Origin: Acidobacteria bacterium 13_2_20CM_2_57_6
GTDB lineage: Bacteria; Acidobacteriota; Terriglobia; Acidiferrales; UBA7541
DNA: 44,100 bases
Reading direction: 5' to 3'
NCBI GenBank assembly: GCA_001917435.1
Contig: MNEA01000098.1
Coordinates: forward strand, 1-44,100
Shown here: positions 27,541 through 36,322 of the stretch, piece by piece
Layout: the number at the start of each line of letters is the position of its first letter
Numbering within the stretch: position 1 is the stretch's first letter
Notes under the pieces: generated by a model
Databases searched by the model: none
The model's input: only the letters and a program-made list of their open reading frames with translations
What the model was told of the DNA's origin: nothing
Translations under genes and position numbers: made by a program

Positions 27541-28937
27541 AGCAAGTGATCCTGAGATTTGGGATGCTCAGCGCGATTGCGGTCTTGATCAGTGACAGTG
27601 CGTCTTCCCAGGGGCTTCCAAAAGCGCCAAAAGCGGAAGTCAGCAATGTGACACCCAAACCGGGCTTCTTCACCGAACCTTCGATCGCTGTGAATCCCGG
27701 GAATCCTCAGCAAGTTGTTGCTGCTTTTCAGGACAACGCTCATATCGCTTATTCCACCGATGCTGGACGCCATTGGCAACTCGCAAATGGAATCGAGCCG
27801 CCAAACTATCGCGTTTCTGGGGATGTCTCGGTCACCTATGATAATGAAGGACGGGCCTACATCTGTTACATCGCCTTCGACAAGCTGGGCACTTTTAATT
27901 ATTGGGGTCATAACTCGTCGCGCAACGGCATTTACGTTCGCCGTTCGCTGGACGGGGGCGCCACCTGGGAGTCACAGGATGTCGCCGCGACGGAGCAGCC
28001 CAATGAATCCGCGGTTCCGTGGGAAGACAAGCCCTACATCGTCGCTGATACAGGACCCGGACCTCATGCCGGAAACCTTTACATCGGGTGGACGCGATGG
28101 ACGTTGATTGACTCGCAACTTCTATTTGTTCGCTCCACGGATCACGGAAGGACTTGGTCCAAGCCTGTGGAGATCGACAACATTCGCGGACTTCCGCGCG
28201 ACGATAACGGAGCCATTGAGGGATTTGCCGGTGCCGTCGGGCCAGATAGCACTCTGTACGCGGTGTGGACGGACGGCAGTCACGTCGTTTTCACCACTTC
28301 TCACGATGGCGGTGTGACCTTTTCTCATACGCGAAATATTATTGACACGGCCCCCACGATGTTTACGCTGCAAGCCGTGTCGCGGGCCAATGGATTTGCA
28401 CAAATTGCCATCGACCCGCGTGGCGGCGCGAAGAGCGCCTGGCTGTACGTGACGTGGAGCGATTACCGCAATGGCGATGTGGACGTATTCTGCTCGAGGT
28501 CCGCGGATTACGGCGAAACGTGGAGTCCAGCCGTTCGCGTCAACAATGACCCCGCGCACGACGGCGCGGATCAGTTTTTTCAATGGATGACTGTTGATCC
28601 GAGAGATGGTGCGGTGTACGTCGTCTTCTACGACCGTCGCGGCGACCCGAAGAACAGGCAACAGACGGTCACTCTGGCCAGATCCAGTGACGGTGGGCGT
28701 ACCTATCAGAACTTTGCCTGGATGGACCAACCGTTTGACGCGCAAGGAGTCTTCATGGGCGATTACAACGGAATTGCCGCTTTGAACGGACGCGTGTACG
28801 GAGTGTGGACGCAAAAGCCGGAGAACAAATCGTCGCGAGACACGGTGATTCAGATTGGTGTCGCGGATTTCAACGCCGAAAAACTCTCTTCCGCCCCTTC
28901 TCAACCCGCACCGTCGGCAACGACCGGCCGCAAGTAA
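27537..28937 (+). CDS. Sialidase-like BNR/Asp-box beta-propeller protein
   Basis: 466 residues from ATG 27537, overlapping the peptidase stop by four bases (ATGA), which implies translational coupling. The signal peptide ends near SASSQG (25). Six Asp-box loops are spaced around a single propeller: STDAGRHW, SLDGGATW, STDHGRTW, SHDGGVTF, SADYGETW and SSDGGRTY. This is the fold of exo-sialidases (GH33) and of many non-catalytic secreted relatives. I cannot assign the sialidase Arg triad and catalytic Tyr/Glu with confidence, so enzymatic function is open. The C-terminal 20 residues are Ser/Pro/Thr-rich. It is the third gene of the propeller-peptidase operon. Confidence 0.85.
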   Translation: MKQVILRFGMLSAIAVLISDSASSQGLPKAPKAEVSNVTPKPGFFTEPSIAVNPGNPQQVVAAFQDNAHIAYSTDAGRHWQLANGIEPPNYRVSGDVSVTYDNEGRAYICYIAFDKLGTFNYWGHNSSRNGIYVRRSLDGGATWESQDVAATEQPNESAVPWEDKPYIVADTGPGPHAGNLYIGWTRWTLIDSQLLFVRSTDHGRTWSKPVEIDNIRGLPRDDNGAIEGFAGAVGPDSTLYAVWTDGSHVVFTTSHDGGVTFSHTRNIIDTAPTMFTLQAVSRANGFAQIAIDPRGGAKSAWLYVTWSDYRNGDVDVFCSRSADYGETWSPAVRVNNDPAHDGADQFFQWMTVDPRDGAVYVVFYDRRGDPKNRQQTVTLARSSDGGRTYQNFAWMDQPFDAQGVFMGDYNGIAALNGRVYGVWTQKPENKSSRDTVIQIGVADFNAEKLSSAPSQPAPSATTGRK

Positions 28938-28996
28938 CTTGTGGAGAATGCGCTGATAACACTCGAGAATTGGGACGAGGCTCCAAGGGGGCCGGT

Positions 28997-30736
28997 TTGA
29001 TTGGCAGACTTCAGAAGGAATGGCGAAATTATCTTTCTCGCAGACGCTTCCTCAGCATGGTGGGGCGAGGAACAACGTACAGCTTGATGGCGAGGGCCGT
29101 CCCGGGTCCGCTCCAAGCTGCGCTGCCTTCCGAACCCAGGGCTTTGCCCGACTTCGAGGAGATTCCACCTTCGGCAAGCGGCATCCGCTGGGTGCATACC
29201 GCGGGGCTCTCGCCCTCGAAGTACTTGCCGGAAACAGACGGCGCGGGTTGTGCCTTCCTCGACTACGACAACGACGGCTGGATGGACATCTACCTCGTGA
29301 ACAGCGGCAAGTGTGACTTCTATACGCCGCAGCAGCGTCTGCGAAACGCCCTGTACCGCAACGACCGGGATGGAACGTTTACGGATGTAACGGAAAAAGC
29401 CGGTGTGACCGGAAACGCCTACGGCATGGGCGTGGCAGTGGGTGACTACGACAACGACGGATTTCCCGACCTCTACGTGACTCAATATGCGCAGGGCATC
29501 CTCTACCACAACAATAGGGATGGCACGTTTACGGACGTGACTGCCAAAGCCGGAGTGTCTGCGCCCGGTTGGAGCACCAGTGCGGTCTGGTTTGACTATG
29601 ACAACGACGGGCGGCTGGATTTGTTCGTGCTCCAGTTCGCACAACTCGACAAGACCATCTGGTGCGGCAACAAGCTATCCGGCGAGAGGTGGTACTGCCA
29701 CCCGGGCTTTTACAAGCCCATGCCTTGTTGGCTCTTTCACAATAACGGGGACGGGACTTTCACCGACGTCAGCAAGGCTTCCGGTATCGCCCGATCGCTG
29801 GGGAAAGGATGGGGAGTGGTTGCCGCGGACATCAACAATGACGGGTGGATGGACATCTTCGTCGGCAACGATACGGTTCCTAATTTTCTGTTCGTCAATC
29901 GAGGGAATGGCCGGTTCGATGAAATCGGAGCGCTTTCCGGCGTCGGCTACAATCCCCTCGGTCGCGCACGCTCGGGGATGGGAGTGGATGCCTGCGATTA
30001 CGATCAGGACGGATGGATGGACCTGTTCGTTGCGAATATCGACCACGAGATGTTTTCGCTCTATCACAACAACCGGGACGAAACCTTCACCGATGTCGCA
30101 CCGGCTTTTGGAATCGCCTCTGGGACGTTATTGTTGAGCGGTATGGGCCAGAAATTCCTCGACTACGACAATGACGGGAACTCCGACCTGCTTCTCTCTA
30201 ACGGCCACCCCGAACTGAACGTCGACAAGATGATTCCCGGCGTGACCTATGCCGAGCCCATGATGCTGTACCGCAACACGGGCCGAGGGTTTGAAGATGT
30301 GAGCAAACAGAGTGGCCCCGTCTTCTCGAAGCGGATTGCCGGCCGCGGTCTGGCGATCGGCGACTTCAACAACGACGGATCGGTGGATGCGCTAGTCTCG
30401 GTGAGCAATGACGCTCCCATCTTATTGCGGAATAACGCAGGGCGGCGCAACCACTGGCTCGGGATTCACCTGGTTGGACGAAAATGCAACCGGGATGCGG
30501 TGGGCGCCAAAATAACATATCGCGCCGGCGACCTTGAGCGCCACCAATTCAAGGTTGGTGGCGGTAGCTATCTCTCCTACCACGATCCACGAATCGTGCT
30601 GGGACTTGGGCCGCGAACCAAAATCGATTGGGTCGAAGTGAAATGGCCACAGCCCAGCGGCACTTCAGAACGGTTGAAGGATTTGCCCATCGACCGGTAC
30701 ATAACGGTTGTAGAAGGGGAAGGGAAGTGGAACTAG
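28997..30736 (+). CDS. Tat-exported CRTAC1-family VCBS/ASPIC-UnbV protein (copy A)
   Basis: 579 residues from TTG 28997, chosen because AAGGGGG lies 5 nt upstream and the next feature is a Tat signal (LSRRRFLSMVG, residues 13-23). In-frame codons back to 28805 overlap the previous gene and are not needed. Mature part: seven or so VCBS/FG-GAP repeats with Ca-binding loops (DYDNDGWMD, DYDNDGFPD, DYDNDGRLD, DINNDGWMD, DYDQDGWMD, DYDNDGNSD, DFNNDGSVD) and a C-terminal ASPIC/UnbV domain (WLGIHLVG through LGLGPRTKIDWVEVKWP). Conserved Cys occur at WCGN, WYCHP and MPCWLF. Tat export suggests folding, possibly with a cofactor or Ca, before export. Function unknown. It is a close paralog of the gene at 37331 and may be the last gene of the peptidase operon. 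Confidence 0.85.
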   Translation: MIGRLQKEWRNYLSRRRFLSMVGRGTTYSLMARAVPGPLQAALPSEPRALPDFEEIPPSASGIRWVHTAGLSPSKYLPETDGAGCAFLDYDNDGWMDIYLVNSGKCDFYTPQQRLRNALYRNDRDGTFTDVTEKAGVTGNAYGMGVAVGDYDNDGFPDLYVTQYAQGILYHNNRDGTFTDVTAKAGVSAPGWSTSAVWFDYDNDGRLDLFVLQFAQLDKTIWCGNKLSGERWYCHPGFYKPMPCWLFHNNGDGTFTDVSKASGIARSLGKGWGVVAADINNDGWMDIFVGNDTVPNFLFVNRGNGRFDEIGALSGVGYNPLGRARSGMGVDACDYDQDGWMDLFVANIDHEMFSLYHNNRDETFTDVAPAFGIASGTLLLSGMGQKFLDYDNDGNSDLLLSNGHPELNVDKMIPGVTYAEPMMLYRNTGRGFEDVSKQSGPVFSKRIAGRGLAIGDFNNDGSVDALVSVSNDAPILLRNNAGRRNHWLGIHLVGRKCNRDAVGAKITYRAGDLERHQFKVGGGSYLSYHDPRIVLGLGPRTKIDWVEVKWPQPSGTSERLKDLPIDRYITVVEGEGKWN

Positions 30737-30824
30737 GCGGCACGTAAGCAAGAAGTTCGCGCACAGGAGTGAGTTGCTCAATCAGCATTGACGAGATGCG
30801 ATTGTTCGTTAAATCCCTCAGCCT

Positions 30825-31820
30825 TTAGCGCGGCTGCGGCGCGCCTTGGGTGGGTGCCGAATGCAGTTTCAACTTTTCCTCGGCATCCAGTTGAAGAGTC
30901 CTTTGCTTATCCGCTTCCTGTTTGTTTCCAATCCGTGAATAGGCGATAGCAAGTTGATAATATCCCGCTGGGTCCGCGGGGGTTAGCCGGACATATTTTT
31001 TGAGAGCGTCGATCGCGTCCGTAAACCTTCCCACGGCGTTGAGCGCCACACCGAGCCCAAGATAGGGCTGCGCCAGACTCACGTCAAGTTCCGTGGCCCG
31101 GGAAAAATGCGGGATGGCCTCATCATTCTTCATCGCCCTCGAAGCAAGATCTCCAAGCATGTACTCTGCTGCGGGTGAGTTTGCATTGACTTGCAGCTCG
31201 GCCTCGAATTCTCTCTTGGCTTCCTCGGTAGCGGCCGGCATTTTGGCGAGAATGATTTGGCCGAGTTGGTAATGAACACCGGGCTGCTTTGGGTACTGCT
31301 CCAGAATCCTGCGGTATTTCGCTGTCGCACTTTCGAAATCCCCCCGCGCCTGATAGGCCTCTGCCATGAGCACCTGTGCTTCGGCAGAGGAGGGAGCCTT
31401 CACAGTGAGTTTCCGGGCGGCACGATTGGCCAGTTCGGAGTAATAGCGTGAAGTAATGTAGAGCACCTTGGAATCGTCGGGAAACTCGCGGTTCAGCAAG
31501 AGGAGTGATTCGACGACGACATCAGCCTGGTCGACACTCATTCCACATTGCGCGCTGGCCATCGCGGCCCTATAGCGAAGCTGCTTATCGACGGGAGCGG
31601 GGATGGATTTTCTCAAAATTGCGAGCGCTTCGGGGCATTTGCCCTTCGAAGCAAGATCTACACCCTGCTCGATGCGGGCTGACGAGGAGCTCCCCTCCGA
31701 CATCTTCCGCTCTGCCTGGGCGCCCAGCAATTCCCCAGCGGTCCCGCAAACGAGAGCGGCAACCATCATTACCAGGGCAGGGCTGACCTGAGAAGGCCCA
31801 TGTGCTCGACCTCGTAGCAT
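30825..31820 (-). CDS. Secreted TPR-repeat protein (copy A of paralogous pair)
   Basis: 331 residues from ATG 31820. Residues 1-35 form a signal peptide (LVMMVAALVCGTAG core, LLGAQ end). About six TPR units follow, e.g. AKYRRILEQYPKQPGVHYQL and AIDALKKYVRLTPADPAGYY. The conserved Cys pair (GKCPEAL, SAQCGM) is also found in the paralog at 36323. Divergent from the TonB receptor with 166 bp between the two starts. A minus-strand TATAAT (31834-31829) lies so close to the ATG that transcripts would be nearly leaderless, consistent with no clear ribosome site; this is tentative. Convergent with CRTAC1 copy A. By arrangement it is a candidate periplasmic partner of the receptor. Confidence 0.85.
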   Translation of the reverse strand: MLRGRAHGPSQVSPALVMMVAALVCGTAGELLGAQAERKMSEGSSSSARIEQGVDLASKGKCPEALAILRKSIPAPVDKQLRYRAAMASAQCGMSVDQADVVVESLLLLNREFPDDSKVLYITSRYYSELANRAARKLTVKAPSSAEAQVLMAEAYQARGDFESATAKYRRILEQYPKQPGVHYQLGQIILAKMPAATEEAKREFEAELQVNANSPAAEYMLGDLASRAMKNDEAIPHFSRATELDVSLAQPYLGLGVALNAVGRFTDAIDALKKYVRLTPADPAGYYQLAIAYSRIGNKQEADKQRTLQLDAEEKLKLHSAPTQGAPQPR

Positions 31821-31878
31821 GATTCGCCATTATATTCCGATTGAACAAGCGAGGAAGTGCAGTGTGGGGGCTGGAAAA

Positions 31879-31892
31879 TGCAAGCGCTTGCA
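31879..31892. promoter_or_regulatory. LacI-family-type operator candidate (perfect 14-bp palindrome)
   Basis: TGCAAGCGCTTGCA is a perfect palindrome with the AAGCGCTT core typical of LacI/CcpA-type operators. It lies between the divergent TPR (start 31820) and TonB receptor (start 31987) genes. Related boxes are at 17231-17244 and 17317-17330. Confidence 0.6.
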
Positions 31893-31948
31893 AATAATGC
31901 TTGACAAGCCTTCGAGACAAGGAGTAAAAGGCCTCAACGGAGTAGTTC

Positions 31949-31963
31949 TGTATAATTTATACA
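31949..31963 (+). promoter_or_regulatory. GntR-type palindrome over the -10 of the TonB receptor promoter
   Basis: TGTATAA-T-TTATACA is a perfect 15-bp palindrome. TATAAT (31951-31956) inside it is a consensus -10, giving a 5' leader of about 24 nt with GGAGGG before ATG 31987. The matching -35 is poor; an alternative TTGACA at 31901-31906 lies too far for this -10. Related to 17291-17305 and 21790-21804. Confidence 0.6.
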
Positions 31964-31986
31964 TAACTCCGTATCAGGAGGGTGTG

Positions 31987-34900
31987 ATGGCGGTTAAACG
32001 GGGTGTTCGCGAATTTGTGTGCCGGATTCCTGGGTTGTTTCTTTTGGTTGTCCTCTTCATCGCCCCTAGTGCCTGGGGGCAGATAGCGTCTCAAGGGACC
32101 ATTGCAGTCAAAGTTCTCGACCAGAGCGGAGCGGTTGTTCCGGGCGCCAATCTGAAACTGGAAGATCTGGCGTCGAACAATGTCCGGACCGCAGTTACGG
32201 ATTCTGGCGGGGTGTACTCGTTTGTGAGCTTGTCCATTGGGACCTACAAACTGATGGTGAGCAAGGGCGGCTTTCAAGACCAAGTTTTTGAATCGGTGTC
32301 CGTGCAAGCCACACGCACCACGGACATCAATGTTTCGCTCACCGTGGGAACGCAGGCCGCGGAGGTCAAGGTTGTCGAGCAAGCGCCCGTGGTCGAGAGA
32401 ACTTCGAACGCGATCACCGGCGAGATTGATTTGGGGCAGATCGAGGAACTGCCCGTTATAGGCCGCGACATTTCGCAATTGTCCCGCATCGTTCCCGGCG
32501 CCGTTAGCAACGGAGGCCAAACGACCTGGAATGGGATGCCGCTGGCCGCGACGGGAAATAACATCGACGGTGTAATCGCGACAACCAGCCGCATGAAGTT
32601 CGGCGGCGCTTCTCAGCCTCTTGTCGAGGCGCGCATCGAAGACATGCAGGAGATGACCGTCGAGACCGACCAGCTCAACACGAACGCGGGGTTTGGGCAG
32701 TCGAATTTCCAGGTCAATTTCGTGACTCGCCGCGGAAGCAACACGTTCCACGGGCGCCTTTTTGAAGACCACCGGAATTCCGCATTGAACGCGAATAGCT
32801 GGGTGAATGACGCCGGCGGTACGCCGAAGCCTAAGTTCCACTTAAATGACTTTGGCGGCAGCATCGGCGGAGCGGCGATCAAGAACAAGTTGTTTTTCTT
32901 CGGGACTTTTGCGATGTCCAAGCAGCCCGGCTCTTATAGCACGAGCGCGTCGACTGCTTACAATTCCACAGGCGGCACAAATTTTCCGACCCAGGCGGCG
33001 CAGGCGGGTAACTTCACCTGGTCCGACGCGAACGGAACGCACACAATCAATCTGTTTACGGATGTTGCGGGGCCCGCAGGTCTGCCTTCCTCGCCAAATG
33101 CGGTGACCACGGGCCTATTCAGCGCCATCAACGGCTCGCTAAGCGGGGGGACGGTCACACCAACAGCCTTGCCCTACATAGACAACATCGTCTTCCCGGT
33201 GCAGTCTCCGATCACGTACTGGCTCCCGACCGTGCGCGTCGATTACAACATCAAGGACAACCTGCGGATGTATGTATCGTGGAATATGACGAAGTGGAAC
33301 CAGCCCGGCGCTGGGCCACCGCCTTTCCCAGGAGCCGCCTTCAAGACCTATGGAGCGTCAAATAAATTTGAGTACTTTACCGCAGCGCTCGGCTTTGACT
33401 GGACCATCAAGCCGACCATCGTTAACCAGTTCCGGGGCGGGTACCTATTCAATCTTGCGAAGTACAGTTACGACGCGAGCAATGGATATCTCAAACTGCC
33501 GGAGATCGACTGGCCAAGTTCGGTGGGTACCTCCGGCCAGGTCTTCAACAACCTTCCGATCCAGACCTACTATCCGCTTGTGAATGCGGCGGACAATGTT
33601 TCATGGCAGCTCCACAAGCATTTGGTGAACTTCGGGTTTTCTTACTATCGCGAGCAAGACCATTACAACAACGCGCCGGCGGGCTTCCCCTTTGACGCCA
33701 TCGGCCTGGTCACCGATGATCCGGCGACGACGGCGATTGAAAACTACTTTGCGAGCCATTTTCCCAACGCCTCGGCGACGGATCGGTCCAACGCGGAAGA
33801 CCTGTACTCGGTGCTAAGAGGCAGGATCAGCGGCGTTAGTCCGGGTGGCGCAGGCTTCCCGTATGATATCAAGACGGGAAAGTACAGCACGAATGTGAGT
33901 GGTTATAACCTCAACGAACTCCAATCGGCTTGGGGCATGTTCGTTGAGGATGCTTGGCGCGTAAAGTCGGATCTCACCGTGAACCTGGGGCTTCGCTGGG
34001 ATTTCACGGGTGACGACCATGACCTGACGGGCGCCTACCACAGCGCCGACCCAGTCGGGATCTGGGGGCCTTCGGGAGTTAACAACATCTTTAAGCCAGG
34101 AACTCTAACCAGCGATCCGGCGGGCCTAAACCCAAGCTACGTAGGGAGAATCCATGTGTACAAGCCATGGAATGTCAGCCCGCAGCCTTCGATAGGCCTT
34201 GCTTGGAATCCGACTTATTCAGACGGACTCATGGGGAAGATGTTCAAGGGGGGCAAGACTGTGGTTCGCGCCGGCTTCGCGCTGCGACGGTTCACCGAAC
34301 CCTACCAGTTCTTCTGGAACTCGGCGTCGAACTCCGGCTATGCGTTTTATCAAGCTTTCAATTTGAGTCCGGTCACTCCCGGCGCGCCGCTCCCGGCGAC
34401 AGGAGGATACTATGCCGGAAGTTATGAGTTGGGCATGGGACAGCCGGCGCCGTACACGCTAAGCCCTGCGACTTATCAAAATGTTATTCCCGAGTCCAAT
34501 GAAACCTTTTTCGGCTACTGGACAGGAGTGAACGGCATCGATCCCAACATTCGCCAGCCCTACGTGGAGTCCTGGAACCTGGGCATTCAGCGTGAAATCG
34601 GCCAGAGCAACGTCATCGAAATCCGATACCAGGGAAACCGCAGCGTTCACCAGTGGGTGAAGCTGAATCCGAACGAAGTAAATATCTTCGAAAACGGATT
34701 TCTGTCTGAATTCAAGTTGGCACAGCAGAACCTGACAGCCTGCATGGCGAACGCCAGTTGTGCGGCGAATCCTAGCTTCCAAAATCAGGGATTGCCTGGA
34801 CAGTCTCCATTACCGATTCTTACAGCCGCCTTCACAAACCCGGGCGGATTGGATCCGGCAGGGTTCTCCAACGGAACGTTTGCCAATTATCTGAATAACG

Positions 34901-35913
34901 GGCGGGCGGGGGACTTCGCAAGCGACTTGGCAGGGTCATCGACCTATCTCTGCAACTTGATTGGAAGCGCGAATTTCTCACCTTGCGCCCTCAATGGAGC
35001 AGCGAATCCTGGGCACGGCTATCCGATTAACTTCTTCCAAGCGAACCCGTACAATGCGGGCAAGGCGACCGGTTACCTAACCGATCCGGGCTTTGGCGAC
35101 TACCACGCCCTCCAAGTGGATTGGCGGCAGAGACATTGGCACGGCATGCAATTCGACGCCAACTACACCTGGAGCCATACGTTGGGAGTCCAGCCGGGGA
35201 ACACGTGGACCGGAGCATTCCGGCTCTTTACCATGCGTAACCTGCGCCAAAGTTACGGCCCCACGCTGTTTGATATCCGGCACGTCTTCCATGCCAACGG
35301 CACCTACGACTTGCCCTTCGGCAAGGGTAAGGCCATGGCCAACCGCGGCGGAGTCGTGGACAGGGTAGTGGGAGGCTGGAGTATTGGAACCATTTTGACT
35401 TACCAGACCGGCCTACCTTCGCAATTGATCGGCGGATTCCGCACCACCAATGGTCCCGCCTCGACTCCCTTTGGTGACGGACCAGGCGGGTTCGATCTGG
35501 GCGATGGCGGCGTCGTCTTGACAGGCGTCACGGTTTCGCAACTGCAGAATGCGGTCGGAGTAACCGCCGCTCCAGGGAAAACCTATGCGTATGGACTTGA
35601 TCCGGCGAAGTACAAGCCTCTCCTTTCATCCAACACAGTTGCCGGGACATCGTCTGGTAATCCGTTTATCCATAGTCCGCATGAGTTTTTCCAGGACATG
35701 GCCATTACCAAGACCGTCCGCATCCGGGAGAATCTGCGCTTCAGTTTACAGACGGAATTCGAGAACGTGTGGAACCACCCGGTATGGGGCGCCGTCAACG
35801 GCAATATCCGAAGCTCGAACTTCGGAAGGGTCAACGTGATTAGAACTTTTCAGAATGGATTGTTGGCACAAGGGGAACGCCAGATCGGGTTCCGGGCCAA
35901 CATTGAATTTTAA
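31987..35913 (+). CDS. Oar-type TonB-dependent outer-membrane receptor (intact)
   Basis: 1308 residues from ATG 31987, 5 nt after GGAGGG; upstream in-frame codons overlap the promoter and were rejected. The signal peptide ends at SAWGQ (about 28). A carboxypeptidase-regulatory-like domain follows (VKVLDQSGAVVPGANLKLED, residues 34-115), then the plug (ELPVIGRDISQL, VDGVIAT-like NNIDGVIATT) and a large barrel. The protein ends RANIEF with the C-terminal Phe recognised by the BAM machinery. It energises uptake of a ligand through TonB; unlike SusC it has no SusD partner nearby. Promoter carries both the GntR-type and LacI-type palindromes. Flanked by paralogous TPR genes, which are the best candidates for accessory subunits. 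Ligand unknown; a glycan or peptide product is inferred from context. Confidence 0.92.
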   Translation: MAVKRGVREFVCRIPGLFLLVVLFIAPSAWGQIASQGTIAVKVLDQSGAVVPGANLKLEDLASNNVRTAVTDSGGVYSFVSLSIGTYKLMVSKGGFQDQVFESVSVQATRTTDINVSLTVGTQAAEVKVVEQAPVVERTSNAITGEIDLGQIEELPVIGRDISQLSRIVPGAVSNGGQTTWNGMPLAATGNNIDGVIATTSRMKFGGASQPLVEARIEDMQEMTVETDQLNTNAGFGQSNFQVNFVTRRGSNTFHGRLFEDHRNSALNANSWVNDAGGTPKPKFHLNDFGGSIGGAAIKNKLFFFGTFAMSKQPGSYSTSASTAYNSTGGTNFPTQAAQAGNFTWSDANGTHTINLFTDVAGPAGLPSSPNAVTTGLFSAINGSLSGGTVTPTALPYIDNIVFPVQSPITYWLPTVRVDYNIKDNLRMYVSWNMTKWNQPGAGPPPFPGAAFKTYGASNKFEYFTAALGFDWTIKPTIVNQFRGGYLFNLAKYSYDASNGYLKLPEIDWPSSVGTSGQVFNNLPIQTYYPLVNAADNVSWQLHKHLVNFGFSYYREQDHYNNAPAGFPFDAIGLVTDDPATTAIENYFASHFPNASATDRSNAEDLYSVLRGRISGVSPGGAGFPYDIKTGKYSTNVSGYNLNELQSAWGMFVEDAWRVKSDLTVNLGLRWDFTGDDHDLTGAYHSADPVGIWGPSGVNNIFKPGTLTSDPAGLNPSYVGRIHVYKPWNVSPQPSIGLAWNPTYSDGLMGKMFKGGKTVVRAGFALRRFTEPYQFFWNSASNSGYAFYQAFNLSPVTPGAPLPATGGYYAGSYELGMGQPAPYTLSPATYQNVIPESNETFFGYWTGVNGIDPNIRQPYVESWNLGIQREIGQSNVIEIRYQGNRSVHQWVKLNPNEVNIFENGFLSEFKLAQQNLTACMANASCAANPSFQNQGLPGQSPLPILTAAFTNPGGLDPAGFSNGTFANYLNNGRAGDFASDLAGSSTYLCNLIGSANFSPCALNGAANPGHGYPINFFQANPYNAGKATGYLTDPGFGDYHALQVDWRQRHWHGMQFDANYTWSHTLGVQPGNTWTGAFRLFTMRNLRQSYGPTLFDIRHVFHANGTYDLPFGKGKAMANRGGVVDRVVGGWSIGTILTYQTGLPSQLIGGFRTTNGPASTPFGDGPGGFDLGDGGVVLTGVTVSQLQNAVGVTAAPGKTYAYGLDPAKYKPLLSSNTVAGTSSGNPFIHSPHEFFQDMAITKTVRIRENLRFSLQTEFENVWNHPVWGAVNGNIRSSNFGRVNVIRTFQNGLLAQGERQIGFRANIEF

Positions 35914-36322
35914 CCCGGACAGGCCAGCTTCCAGCTGACCTTGCGGAGGCATTCATTGGGCGAGATTATCCCCCACACCCCGGGGATTGCCATGGATGCC
36001 TCCGTAGTCTTTCGTTCCTTGATTCGCGCTCTCCGCGCAAGGTGTCGCTCTAGCTCTCCCAAAAGAGCCGGGGGTACACACCGGGGTACACACCCCCGGG
36101 CATTTCACATATGAAAACAAAGGGCCCATGGAATATGCATTTCATAAACGACAGATTCAAAAGGACTTATCTTGGTGGCATCAACACGGTAAGCGCCCGG
36201 GCGGCAGTCCCCAAAAAAAAGCGGTAAGGATCAGTTCGGGCAGCTTCTGGGGAAATGCAGTTCTCTGATTTCGGATCGCGATATAATTTATTCCTTTCGC
36301 AGCCTTATGGTGATGCGTCTTC
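35914..36322. other. Intergenic region with hairpin
   Basis: 409 bp without a supportable gene. CCGGGGGT (36068-36075) pairs with ACCCCCGG (36092-36099) around a 16-nt loop containing a second GTACACACC-type repeat. No T-run follows, so it is at best a weak terminator for the TonB gene. TATAAT at 36282-36287 could be the -10 for the next TPR gene, but no good -35 is seen. Confidence 0.5.

Noticed and set aside
28122..29644. Minus-strand open frames opposite the sialidase-like and CRTAC1 genes
   Set aside because: Shadows of coding sequence; no ribosome site, no domain pattern.
36068..36099. Terminator after the intact TonB receptor
   Set aside because: The 8-bp stem has a 16-nt loop and no T-run and lies 155 bp after the stop; kept only as a hairpin note.
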